64,000 bases of DNA, taken from Phytophthora colocasiae (lineage: Eukaryota; Oomycota; Peronosporomycetes; Peronosporales; Peronosporaceae). Below are positions 7,752-17,109 of the stretch, one piece after another (position 1 is the stretch's first letter; every line of letters begins with the position of its first letter). The notes under the pieces are model-generated. The model did not search any database and was not told the DNA's origin. It saw only the letters and a list, made by a program, of their open reading frames with translations. The stretch is from assembly GCA_018806915.1 (NCBI GenBank), contig JAGKQI010000085.1, positions 186,001 through 250,000 of the forward strand. The letters are read 5' to 3'. Both the position numbers and the translations under genes were made by a program.

Positions 7752-10742
7752 ATGCGCTGGCCCAACCAACCAGGAATTGACGACAATTTCTTGGAAGATC
7801 TACTACTGCCGGAATCTTCCCGTAGTGGAGTGAAGCTCTCTTCCCAAGACCCTAGACTACCAATGGATTTGCCTCGAAAGCGAGGCAGCAGGAGAAACAA
7901 GGCTACTGACTACCCCATTAATTCTCCAGCCACGGTTGTCCGCCAGGCACTGTTTCCAAGTGGCCCTGGGTCCTACCCAAGTCAGATAACTCCACTGAAT
8001 AAGCCGTCGGAAAGCCGGCAACATAAATCCACGCGCCAACAGAACGACAACTGGGCTTTTGGTCTATCGAACGAACACAAATGGCGTGAAATGGGGTGGA
8101 ACACTTCATCCCCAGCAGAGTATGTGCTGCAGACAAACAGTAAAGACTATATGCTGACGCTAGCGTATTCGGAGGACCTGATGCACAGGCAGGGAGGCTT
8201 AGCTTCTACGGACGCGAATGGAGCCGGTATGTCCCCAGTCAAGACTACCAAGGGAGGAAACTTCACCAGGTCCCCCAGTTTTTCTAACACGACAACGACA
8301 GCTACAACTCGTGGAATCGCAGAAGTTGGGTCAGCACAAACCGAAGAAGAACGAACACTGCTGAAGAACGCAATGTTGCGCGAAGGTTTACTCGCTAAGC
8401 TGCACTCGCTAGTCAAAGACGCTACACCAGCACAATCGCTGCTGCAGCCGAATCTTCCACCGAAGGAACCGGTGTTTAACGTGTCTAAGGGAACCGAAGT
8501 TCTTCATTTGCTGCTTCAATTGCGAGACGTTGGTGTCCTGGTGCTGGAAAGTATCTTGCGTTGGCATGGATTGCGGGTACGTTTGGCTCCAATGGTTCCG
8601 TTGGTCCCGTTTCGGTTTGAGAATCACAATTATTGCAGCAAGATGCTGACCGATCTGAACTTCCTGAGCACGATTAAAACTCTGGGAACAGTATTGGGCA
8701 TCAATCCATCCACAATGAAGCAGAATCCCTTCATGATGCCTGCACCGATCCCAGAGCGAGACTTCCGAGGGCTACGTGACCAGCCATGGCGAAGTTTGCG
8801 GTTGTTTTCGACCAAGGGAGACGCCGTTCAACGTGTTGCTGACGCGGAGAAGTACTTGGTCTGGTGCTTGTTTAATTTGCAGGACGCGCCGGCACCAGCT
8901 TCCCCCAGTCGATCTAGTTACGGCAACAACTCGCCAACTTCCTTTTCGATTCGTAAGCGGGAGCAACAACAAAAAGTGACGTGGCAAAAGCGCGCAGAGA
9001 AGCAACTCGAGATGCTTTCCATGCCCTTAGAGTCGCTATCTGGGCCAACGTATCTTCAAGACTCGTCAAAAATGATGAAGAGGAAGGGTGTTTTGCCTTC
9101 TTTACCGCAGTCTCCTCCCAAAAATCTCCGCGAGCTGATGGGGAATGTGCAGCTTAGCGGAGGTGAAGAGGAACCTTATGATCATTGTGACAACAACCGG
9201 AGCAAAATTTTACTCGTTCGCTGGAGTGGGGAGGAATTTTCAGCTACAAGTGCAGATTGTGAAGCACTTGGAGCCCTGGAGGCACCTCCACATCACATGG
9301 TGACGCTAGTTGCTGCAAGTGTCCTCATACTGCTTAGTCCGGCTGATCAACTACCCAAAGATTTATCGTGGCCTTCTTGTCAAAAAATGCTTCAACGTGG
9401 GAAGAGATTGATTCAGCGTGTGGAGGGCTTCGATATCGCTGGTGTTCCGGCTTTCAAGTGGAAAGCACTTGTTCCTTTCTTGCAGAATGAGCATTTCCAG
9501 CCCACTTTTCTCGCTCAGTTCTCTTGCGCTGCTAGTGCAATGTGTGCGTGGGTGTTTTCCGTCTTACGCACTGCTCAGCAACAAGATTACAAGCGGATGG
9601 GAGTGCACACACGTGATGGATTGGACGCTGTTGGCGAGGAAGATCGACTTGAGCTGCTTTCCGAACTGGAAGTTGAAGCGTCAAGTCCGCAGTCAAGAGG
9701 CAGTCCGACTAGAGCAGAAGAGATGTTGTTACCGCCTCTGACGCATTCAAGGAGCGGGAAGCGTGTGAGTATCGGCAATGCTGAGGTTCTCTTTATTAAC
9801 GAGAACCACCCAGTGATAATGACTACGTCACGCAGCAGCTCTCGTTCTTCGTCGCGAAGGGGCGAAAGCCCTGTGACCACCAAAAAGAGTAGATTCACGA
9901 TCAGCAGCTTGCACAACAGTGGAGAAAGCAACGCATTGCTGCGTACGAGTCCGTGGACGTACCGTGGTGTGGTGTATTTCGTGTCCTTCTTCATTCAGCA
10001 GAACAAGGAGCGATCGCAGCAGCAGCAAGAAGATGAAGAGGCAGAAGACTCGGATGGACGTCGACTGATGATCAAAATGTACGAGCCCATGAGCTCTGTC
10101 GAATCGCAGATGTCCGTGGATCGTGACGACTTGCGTCAAGACTTTGGCGAAGAAGCACTGGTGGCATTCCAGAATGGACAGTACCGTACCCTGTGCGACG
10201 TGATGCTGCGGCAACTGGATCAAATGATGGGAGCTGATAGCAGCAAATGTGCGCCACCAACTCCACTACAGCTCGATGGAGGCACCAGTAGATGCCAAGT
10301 TAGTGCTGTGGATTTACTTCTGCAAGACGAGAGCGAAGAAGATCGACCCGAAGCAGTCGACGAGGCAACAGAGGAGAGTCCTCCTGAGTTTCAAGCAGGA
10401 GAAGAAGACATTGACTTTGAGGCTTCAATACTGAAGATCCAGTGTGCAGCACGACAGCAACTAGCTCGAGCTAAAGTAATTCGTGTTCGGGCTCAGAAGG
10501 AGCACGAGGAAGCGTCGGTGGTGCGGATTCAGTGCGCCGCACGGCAGAAACAAGCTCGAGGGAAAGTGGATCGCGTAAGGGCCGAGAAGAAGAGGATAGA
10601 GACTGTGCCTGAGACAGAAGAGCTCAATGGAGACACTGCAGTAGAAGAATCGACATTGCAAGAGGTTGAGATACAGGAATCACGGCCAGGCACCGTCATG
10701 AGTTACACATCCGACCAGTTCGAGAACGAGGCACACGAGTGA
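7752..10742 (+). CDS. IQ-motif protein with a dynein-stalk-like helical segment
   Basis: A 996-aa single-exon protein starting at the ATG at 7752. The N-terminal 300 residues are mostly disordered. Residues about 505-600 (PPHHMVTLVAASVLILLSP, then WPSCQKML and QFSCAASAMCAWVFSVL) look like the region of axonemal dynein heavy chains around the coiled-coil stalk, whose signature is P..V..V..AV..LL followed by W..., a phenylalanine-rich helix and an S.AA..LC.WV end. No AAA module is present. Two IQ motifs (IQCAARQQLARAK and IQCAARQKQARGK, about 895-945) should bind calmodulin or light chains. A microtubule or flagellar role is inferred. Its 3' flank received the LINE insertion just after the stop codon. 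Confidence 0.7.
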   Translation: MRWPNQPGIDDNFLEDLLLPESSRSGVKLSSQDPRLPMDLPRKRGSRRNKATDYPINSPATVVRQALFPSGPGSYPSQITPLNKPSESRQHKSTRQQNDNWAFGLSNEHKWREMGWNTSSPAEYVLQTNSKDYMLTLAYSEDLMHRQGGLASTDANGAGMSPVKTTKGGNFTRSPSFSNTTTTATTRGIAEVGSAQTEEERTLLKNAMLREGLLAKLHSLVKDATPAQSLLQPNLPPKEPVFNVSKGTEVLHLLLQLRDVGVLVLESILRWHGLRVRLAPMVPLVPFRFENHNYCSKMLTDLNFLSTIKTLGTVLGINPSTMKQNPFMMPAPIPERDFRGLRDQPWRSLRLFSTKGDAVQRVADAEKYLVWCLFNLQDAPAPASPSRSSYGNNSPTSFSIRKREQQQKVTWQKRAEKQLEMLSMPLESLSGPTYLQDSSKMMKRKGVLPSLPQSPPKNLRELMGNVQLSGGEEEPYDHCDNNRSKILLVRWSGEEFSATSADCEALGALEAPPHHMVTLVAASVLILLSPADQLPKDLSWPSCQKMLQRGKRLIQRVEGFDIAGVPAFKWKALVPFLQNEHFQPTFLAQFSCAASAMCAWVFSVLRTAQQQDYKRMGVHTRDGLDAVGEEDRLELLSELEVEASSPQSRGSPTRAEEMLLPPLTHSRSGKRVSIGNAEVLFINENHPVIMTTSRSSSRSSSRRGESPVTTKKSRFTISSLHNSGESNALLRTSPWTYRGVVYFVSFFIQQNKERSQQQQEDEEAEDSDGRRLMIKMYEPMSSVESQMSVDRDDLRQDFGEEALVAFQNGQYRTLCDVMLRQLDQMMGADSSKCAPPTPLQLDGGTSRCQVSAVDLLLQDESEEDRPEAVDEATEESPPEFQAGEEDIDFEASILKIQCAARQQLARAKVIRVRAQKEHEEASVVRIQCAARQKQARGKVDRVRAEKKRIETVPETEELNGDTAVEESTLQEVEIQESRPGTVMSYTSDQFENEAHE

Positions 10743-10760
10743 ATATGTGGCAAGCAAGTG

Positions 10761-11942
10761 GAGGGGGGGAGAACTATTCGTGTTGAATGTTTATCAGTTG
10801 CCAACGGGGTTAGCAACCGGACTTCTCAAAAAGCTAGCGGCTACTGACTACGGCGGGTAGTAGTGTTAGTCAGTGGTGCGGGAACAGGGTGGGGCTTGGA
10901 GGCAACCATTTTCGTCAGCACAGAGTACCTTCCGTCGAAGTGAGAATAGTCGTGGGTGAGCTGTAGTGAAACTATGGAACCGGGAGCCGGGCGGGAACTG
11001 ATGAAGACACCTTTGAAAACGAGATCGCTCGTTCGCAGTAGAAGAACGTAGTATAGCCCGAAAGTGGCTGCTGAAAATCGAGTAAACTTGATAGATTGCA
11101 TTCCGCGCTTCCAAAGGCGGCCGATTTTCAAAGTGGTGCTTGTTGCGGGCTGTCCAAACGCAGTGGAGTGTGACACTGCGGAGAATCGTCCAGAGAATCT
11201 TGAGTTCAGGCGCGTAAGAAATCTGTGAGCGCAGCCAGGTGGGTTCTAGCGGAACACAAACTATTTCCCAAGTAAGTGCAGGTAAGAAGAGTCTCCAGTC
11301 ATCGGCAACAATGCCCCATAGCACGGCGACACGAGCACACTCGAAAAACAAGTGCTTCTCGGTCTCAACAGACGTGCAGTCAGGGTACCCGCACTGCAAG
11401 AAAGTTTCTGACGTATGTTGAAGAAACCAAAACCGAGAGCGTGTTGGCAAAAGCTTCCAACACAAGCGGAATTGTAGATCAGCGTACACAGGAAGGACCA
11501 CCTGACGAAGATCTTTGAGCGCCAGAAGGGTATCCACCAACTTCTCTCGAGTAAATCCAGCAAAATGATAAACAAGGGGGTGGTTTTGCAGCTCCTGCGT
11601 ACCATCCATGAAGATCCGGCGGATATTGCGCTTGGTTAGAGACGGAAAAGCACTGAGCCCACCGTTTTGAAATACCCCAAACGGCGGAGCATAAGCACCT
11701 AGCATGACCGGCCCTTGTAGTAAACCATCGGGACGTAAAACTTGGCCCACCAGTGTGGTTAAGTCGTCGTAAAGTCGGACAAGTTGCCGGATACGAGTGC
11801 GAAGGTTAATAGTCGGAAGAGTTAGGACAAAACGAGCCAAAAACTGCGTAACCATGGGCCACTCTCCCCGTGAAAAAAAATCCATCAAACAGCGACAGCC
11901 AGAAGCCTTAGCAAAAGCTGCGCGGAAGTCTCGTACCGCGCA
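10761..11942 (-). mobile_element. 5'-truncated LINE (non-LTR retrotransposon) with 13-bp target duplication
   Basis: The insertion is bracketed by a perfect direct repeat TGGCAAGCAAGTG at 10748-10760 and 11943-11955. Element orientation is minus: its 3' end is a C-rich tail (G-run on the plus strand from 10761) and its 5' end is truncated at 11942. Internal sequence encodes the C-terminal part of a LINE ORF2. A second insertion of the same family is at 56293-56614. The element landed in the 3' flank of the IQ-motif gene, only 18 bp past its stop codon. Confidence 0.9.
10866..11942 (-). pseudogene. LINE ORF2 C-terminus (zf-RVT region), truncated
   Basis: About 358 codons remain open inside the truncated LINE. 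The visible part is C-terminal to the reverse-transcriptase palm: it has the zf-RVT type signature LCWKLLPTRSRFWFLQ, followed by CGYPDC...EKHLFFEC (Cys/His cluster) and a Trp-rich tail. This arrangement is standard at the C-terminus of plant- and oomycete-type LINE ORF2 proteins. The endonuclease and catalytic RT motifs are missing because of 5' truncation, so it cannot work autonomously. The open frame continues 12 codons into host DNA beyond the target duplication; those residues are not part of the element. Confidence 0.85.
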
Positions 11943-11955
11943 TGGCAAGCAAGTG

Positions 11956-12328
11956 CTTGAACAAGCGATAGTTCTCATGCAACTTGCTGGCGTTGTATGC
12001 GCCCGTAATCACTCCACTGGCCAGTGGTTGTTTAGTCCCATGCAGCGTCAGAGTTAGTGACCGATCCGTACATGTAGTGTCGGTTGGATCGTTATACACG
12101 ACGGTCTCAGCTGGTATTCCGTGCCAATAAGTGTGTCAATTTCTATTGGCAGTTCCCTGCCATTTAACTTTTTGTCGGTGGCGGAATGACCATCACTCTG
12201 CTTCAGTATTGTGACGCTAGCAATTCCACTTACACCAGCACCTTTCGAAGCCATTTGCGAACTTGACCTCCAACTTGGAGGCTCCAAGAGACACATTCAC
12301 TCGTGACATTCATTCCTGCATCGAAGGG
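11956..12328. other. Host intergenic, upstream of MTA phosphorylase
   Basis: This stretch resumes the host 3' flank broken by the LINE and leads into the phosphorylase promoter. The frame of the phosphorylase is open back to about 12263 but has no ATG before 12329. I see no other feature. Confidence 0.5.
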
Positions 12329-13129
12329 ATGATCTCGCGCACACACGTATTGGGCGTCATCGGCGGCTCCAGCCTCTTCCACGCCAAGAGCTTCTCCTCC
12401 GGCCTCGTCGAGCAGATCGTCGAGACTCCGTTCGGCAGTGTTGTGTGCCACATTGGGTCGTGGCCAGCACGTACCAAAGATGACGAGCCTGACGGAGCAG
12501 CTCCCGCTCTCAAGCTCGTATTCATCCAGCGGCACCACGCAGACCCGGACGGCAAGTACCGTCAACCACGTCAAATCAACTTCCGCGCCATCGCTCTGGC
12601 GCTTCAAACGCTATGCTGCGAGGCTGTGGTGGGTATCTACTCTGTTGGCTCCATGACAACCAAGATCGGTGTGGGCCGCTTCGTGGTCCCAGAGGATTTC
12701 TTTAGTCCGTTCGACATCATGCACGTGTCCAAGGACTACGATGCTCACGTGGTGCCTGAACTCCACCTGAAGCTGAAGGACGCTATTACGCAGGCGCTTA
12801 AGGGCGGTGGCTTCGACCCGCATGATGGCGGCGTTTACGTGCAGACAGCAGGTCCTCGGTTCGAGACTAAGGCAGAAGTGCGCTTCTTCGCACAATTTGG
12901 CCAGCTTATCGGCATGACGGGCGCTAACGAAGCCGAGCTACTCAATGAGCTGCGTGTGCCCTTCGCCATGTTTTCTATCGTGGACAACTTGGCCAACGGT
13001 CTCGGCGATCCGCTTACGCTTGAAGCCTTTAAAGCAACGCAGAAGGCCAATGCCGATGAAATGGAGCGTGCCTTCGTGCACGTTCTGTATGAACTGGCTG
13101 CCACCAAGGTGCTTGCTTCGCTCTCGTAG
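12329..13129 (+). CDS. S-methyl-5'-thioadenosine / purine nucleoside phosphorylase family enzyme
   Basis: 266 aa from the ATG at 12329. It has the hallmarks of the MTAP/PNP (mtnP, PNP_UDP_1) fold: GVIGGSSL near the N-terminus (phosphate loop), ETPFGSV, FIQRHH (family consensus RHG), the purine-site segment YVQTAGPRFETKAEVRF, and LIGMTGANEAELLNEL. The family splits methylthioadenosine or purine nucleosides with phosphate to give base and sugar-1-phosphate, in methionine or purine salvage in the cytosol. The length is near the usual 270-285. Substrate choice (MTA or 6-oxopurine nucleoside) cannot be told from these motifs. The next gene on the same strand is a deaminase, 232 bp downstream, but there is no evidence of joint function. 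Confidence 0.88.
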   Translation: MISRTHVLGVIGGSSLFHAKSFSSGLVEQIVETPFGSVVCHIGSWPARTKDDEPDGAAPALKLVFIQRHHADPDGKYRQPRQINFRAIALALQTLCCEAVVGIYSVGSMTTKIGVGRFVVPEDFFSPFDIMHVSKDYDAHVVPELHLKLKDAITQALKGGGFDPHDGGVYVQTAGPRFETKAEVRFFAQFGQLIGMTGANEAELLNELRVPFAMFSIVDNLANGLGDPLTLEAFKATQKANADEMERAFVHVLYELAATKVLASLS

Positions 13130-13361
13130 ATGCCTAGGAAGAAATCGATGTGTAGAGGATTTATGTTAATTCCGCTACCACTGAAGGTTTCTCAGTGCTA
13201 GTCAAGTCGGCAGCTCCGTCGCCAGCAATGGTTATCCCACTGAGCCCCTGACAACGTATCTTCCCAAAATATATCACCTTTTTCTTCTCCTTCGTTCTTG
13301 TCCTTACCATTATATTCTATCGTGATAATATAAATTACTTACCATAAGTTTCATTGACAAT

Positions 13362-13811
13362 ATGACATCACAGGAAGAAGCGGACATCGTCTTCATGCGT
13401 CTCGCCATCGCAGAGGCGCATCGCTCGCAGCCGTCAGAGAACGCCTACTGTGTAGGATGCGTCGTAGTCTGCGACGGCCATGTACTGAGCTCTGGGTTTT
13501 CGCGCGAGCTGCCAGGTAACACACACGCAGAACAGGTGGCGCTTCAAAAACTCAATTTTAAAGCACAAGGGGCCACAGTCTACACGACCATGGAGCCGTG
13601 TAGCAAGAGGGTGTCGGGCAACGTGCCATGTGTGCAGAGCTGTCTTCGAGCGGGGGTTAAGCGTGTGGTGATTGGAGTGATGGAGCCCAAGACGTTCGTC
13701 ATCTGCGAGGGAGTCCAGCTATTGCAGGAAGCGGGGGTGGACGTTAAACTGCTCAAAGGCCTTGAGGCTGACTGCCTTGCTCCGAACGCACATCTTAACC
13801 TCGTCTTCTAG
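13362..13811 (+). CDS. RibD-like CMP/dCMP-type zinc deaminase
   Basis: 149 aa from the ATG at 13362. The zinc-deaminase signature is complete: NTHAEQVAL supplies the His ligand and catalytic Glu, and MEPCSKRVSGNVPC supplies the two Cys ligands. The flanks (YCVGCVVVCDGHVLSSGFSRE, read as two strands, and AGVKRVVIGVMEP) match the deaminase half of bacterial RibD and fungal pyrimidine deaminases of riboflavin synthesis rather than cytidine deaminase. There is no reductase domain, so it is a stand-alone deaminase. The most likely role is deamination of the diaminopyrimidine intermediate of riboflavin synthesis, but a dCMP or tRNA-related substrate remains possible. A TATA-like AT-rich stretch precedes the start (about 13300-13345). 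Confidence 0.82.
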   Translation: MTSQEEADIVFMRLAIAEAHRSQPSENAYCVGCVVVCDGHVLSSGFSRELPGNTHAEQVALQKLNFKAQGATVYTTMEPCSKRVSGNVPCVQSCLRAGVKRVVIGVMEPKTFVICEGVQLLQEAGVDVKLLKGLEADCLAPNAHLNLVF

Positions 13812-14060
13812 GTACATTACGAAGGAGGAAGGTACCATATATGATGGTTTTGCCATTGATCTACATATATCGACTTTTCTCCATCTCAAGATGATGTTGT
13901 CACGCGCAGAACCTCAGTCGTTTACATCCTTTCATGCTACATATGGCGTGACGGGTGATGCCATCGCCAAAGCTCGCACTACGAAGTTCACTCTCCATTT
14001 TGCGAGCAACTCAACAACCAAAAGACAGTCAAGTTCCCTACTCAAGCCAACTTTGCAACC

Positions 14061-15044
14061 ATGAAAACTGCCACCGCATTCGCTACCATTCTTGCACTGA
14101 TCGTCGCCACCAATGGAGCAAAAGTGTCACCAAATAATACACCTGCTCTTCGTGGTCTACGATCCACCGCTGATACCCCGTCGTCCGAAGATGACAAGGA
14201 AGACCGGCACGATCACCACCACCATGTGAAGAAAGTCAAGAAAGTCAAGAAGATCGCCATTCCTGTTCCCGTTCCTGTGGAGGTGCCACAATACATCCCG
14301 GTTCCGGTCAGTGTTCCATCCACGGTGGTGGCCAGTTCCAATAATGCAGTCGTCGGTCCCTCCACAAACGTAGCTGGACCAGGTGCTGCTGCTCCGGGAG
14401 CACCGGGGGCGCCTGGCGCACCTGGCGCACCTGGGCCTGCAACACCTGCTCCGACAACTTTAGGTGGACGTCCAGCAGCCACCCCAGCGGCTACTTCAAC
14501 TACAAGATCGAGACCTACGCCGGCGCCAACTAGCTTTGCTGGTGCGAGAGGCCCTGGTGCGCAAATACCAGCAGCAGTTGGTGCCACACCTCAAGTTGGA
14601 GCGCCAGGAATGGCTGGGTTCCCAAATTCAGTCGGTGTTGGAAATAACGCCAATACCAACGCGTTCGGAGCAGGACTCGGTGCTGCCGGTGGATTCCTCA
14701 TGAACGGAAACGGTCTCGCTGGTGGCTTCGGTGGAAATCCGATGACCAGATTCAGCGGTGCGAACCGGGTGGGCAATCTCCAGAATGGCGGCATGTTCGA
14801 TGGTGCTGGCGCTGGTCCTGCTATGGGTGGTGGCTTCAATGGAAATGGTGTCGGTGGCAACTTCGGGCAGCAGATGGGCTTCGGCATGCAAGGTGGCAAC
14901 GGGTTTGGCGGATTTGGAGGTCAAGGCGCCGTGGCGATGGGAAACTTCGGTCAGGCTGGCAACAACGGGTTCTCGAGCGGTCAAGGTGGCTTTGGCGGTG
15001 GCAATCCATTTGGTGGAGGCTTCAATCGCCAGCGTCGCCGTTAA
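14061..15044 (+). CDS. Secreted Gly-rich / collagen-like protein with RXLR-EDR-like N-terminus (copy B)
   Basis: 327 aa from the ATG at 14061, nearly identical to copy A. Differences are scattered: K for Q at residue 21, SSEDD for SAEGD before the EDR motif, a few substitutions in the Gly-rich body, and a tail ending NRQRRR. The signal peptide, RGLR (31-34), EDR (47-49), His run, basic KKVKK patch, GAPG collagen-like tract and Gly/Asn-rich body are all preserved. That both copies keep a full open frame with few changes argues for recent duplication or gene conversion, and for expression. It is in inverted orientation to copy A, about 11.2 kb apart. It could be a host-directed effector or a cell-wall structural protein whose RGLR is coincidental. 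Confidence 0.8.
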   Translation: MKTATAFATILALIVATNGAKVSPNNTPALRGLRSTADTPSSEDDKEDRHDHHHHVKKVKKVKKIAIPVPVPVEVPQYIPVPVSVPSTVVASSNNAVVGPSTNVAGPGAAAPGAPGAPGAPGAPGPATPAPTTLGGRPAATPAATSTTRSRPTPAPTSFAGARGPGAQIPAAVGATPQVGAPGMAGFPNSVGVGNNANTNAFGAGLGAAGGFLMNGNGLAGGFGGNPMTRFSGANRVGNLQNGGMFDGAGAGPAMGGGFNGNGVGGNFGQQMGFGMQGGNGFGGFGGQGAVAMGNFGQAGNNGFSSGQGGFGGGNPFGGGFNRQRRR

Positions 15045-15319
15045 TGGCGGAAGCTGCATTCTGATGAATTCGCTGGAAGCTGAGCCTTTTAATCATTTTT
15101 CATGTACAGTTATAGCGAAAAGTAGGAGCGATAACACAAAAACAATGTTTGCCCAAAGATGCAGCTCCTTATTCAACAAAGCTGATAGAATTTACATTGG
15201 AGTGCTCGTCGAGCAAAATGGCTATAATAATTGACACTTCTTCCTCTGGTAATGTCGGAAACGTAAGAACTCTAAGCCACACTGAAACTCAGCAGGTGTA
15301 TAGTAAGCTTTGACACATT

Positions 15320-16822
15320 TCACTTGTCCGTTGCGTAAGAAAGCGAGGTGTTGCGCTGGATGTCACTTCGACGCTTTCGCTTCCGCGCAGAAGATGCAGA
15401 CTCCAGTTGTAAAGGCATCACTTCTCCGGAAGAATTCCTCATGTTTGCCGGCAACGGGCCACTTAGATACTCCAAAGATCGAGAAGGCGAACTGTAGCGC
15501 GATTTCCTAGCCGTTGTATCCATTTTTGCGCAGCGATGCTTTCGTTTCCGCGGCGGCGTAGTGACCACGTACTTCGACGAAAGCGACTGGAATATTTTAG
15601 CTGTGCCACCGTCCGACTCTGACTCGGTCGTAATATCACTGATAGCATCATTCGAGCTGAACTCGTCGGAGCTCTGATGGTTGAACTCGTTTTCGCTTGT
15701 CTTTGGTTCACATTTGTCGGGAGAATTGTCGGTCTTAGCTGCGTGATTTTCCACCTCCGACCTTTGCTCAACATCATTGGGGCTGAAAGGATCGGGAAAG
15801 CTGTTACTCGGTACCTCGTCAATTGCCTGAGTTTCACTTTCCATCTTGTTAAGGTCATGAACGTGACTGGCAGGCTGCACGACACTTCTGCCTTTGAGGC
15901 TGCTGCCATTTGGTCTCGTCTTCGGTTTCGACGTGGGTTTTGAGATAGTTGGACCCGGTGCACTAACGACCTCGCGTTTTGGAGGAGGAGGCGCCTTGAA
16001 CGTCACAAAGCGACAGTGCGAGCAGAACCAATCGCCGTCAGGAATATCCAGAAGCGCTGGGCGTACGCAGTTGAGATGGTAGGCTCGCACACAGCCATCA
16101 CAGCACAGAAGCTTGCCACCTTTCAGGCAGATCGCGCAGAATTCCATGTGGTGATCTGCAGCAGGACGTTGCCGAGCGATTCGTTTGGCTTCCCGTTTTC
16201 TCTTTTTCTCTCTCTGACTGTCATGCCACTTCTTGTACTCGGGTGTATCCTTCCAAAGGTAAAACTTGTTCACCAATTCGCGACTCGATACGTTCCGAAA
16301 TCTCCGCTAATCAAAGACATGAGCAAATAGAAGTTAGTTAGCTGTAGAGATACGATCTCATGTTTGTTAGAGTATCCCCACCTTGACAAGATGGAACTTT
16401 TTGCCGTGTCTGTCCATCGCCCTCTGAAATATATTTTTATCTATCCGTTCCGCTTCTTCTCGTTTAATGCTCAATTTCTCACGACGAGTGTCATGAATAA
16501 TCTCCACAGCTTTAGGCACGTCATAGTCCCCTTCAAAGAGGGATTGCAGCGCCTATTAGATACTCAAAAAGTAAGTTACACAATTTGCAACCCACTTTTG
16601 TGACAAAGCATACTTTACCATCTCTGTCTCTTCTTGCCACGAATACGTTTGCACGAATTTCGTGATCTCGTCCTTGGAGATTTTGGGCCGTTGGCCATCA
16701 CGCCAGCCCCACCGCTGGCGATACTGAGGCTGGAATTGTTCTCGATTGCGCTCTTGGTCGGCCACTGACAGCAGAGCCGGAATTTCCGCTCGAATGGCAC
16801 CGTCCTCGGGCGTGGACGCCAT
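15320..16822 (-). CDS. PHD-finger protein A (three exons)
   Basis: Exons 16822-16619, 16552-16382 and 16306-15320 (minus) join in phase 0 to about 453 aa. The introns have GTAAAG...ATAG and GTGGGG...TTAG borders and are 66 and 75 nt. The N-terminal half is a conserved helical module shared with the neighbour (QRWGWRDGQRP, then KWHDSQREKKRKRE). A single PHD finger follows: CAIC...CCDGCVRAYHLNC...WFCSHC (Cys4-His-Cys3), which in chromatin proteins usually reads histone H3 tails. The C-terminal 200 residues are Ser/Asp-rich with basic patches (PPRKRKHR, ARKRKRRSD) likely to be nuclear localisation signals. Its paralog lies 288 bp upstream in the same orientation. Predicted role: chromatin reader; partner unknown. 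Confidence 0.85.
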
Positions 16823-17109
16823 TTTTCCGATTGATGACACCCCGAACTGATTTTCTTGGCTGAATTGTGAGAAATGAGCGAAAAACTGTTTCTAGCCCCC
16901 AAAAAGGAGTGGAAGAAAATAATCCTCAAGAGATGTGCCAACCGAAGATACCGGTACATTGGCAAACATGAAGACTATTACCTGTATGCTACAAGAATAC
17001 CAAGATTTTATAGCCCTACCAGAAAGAGTCATCACAGACATACAGAACACTAGCGATTCCAGGTATAGTTAGTAAGCTAACACAAATATCCGTCGATACT
17101 TTTGTGTTC

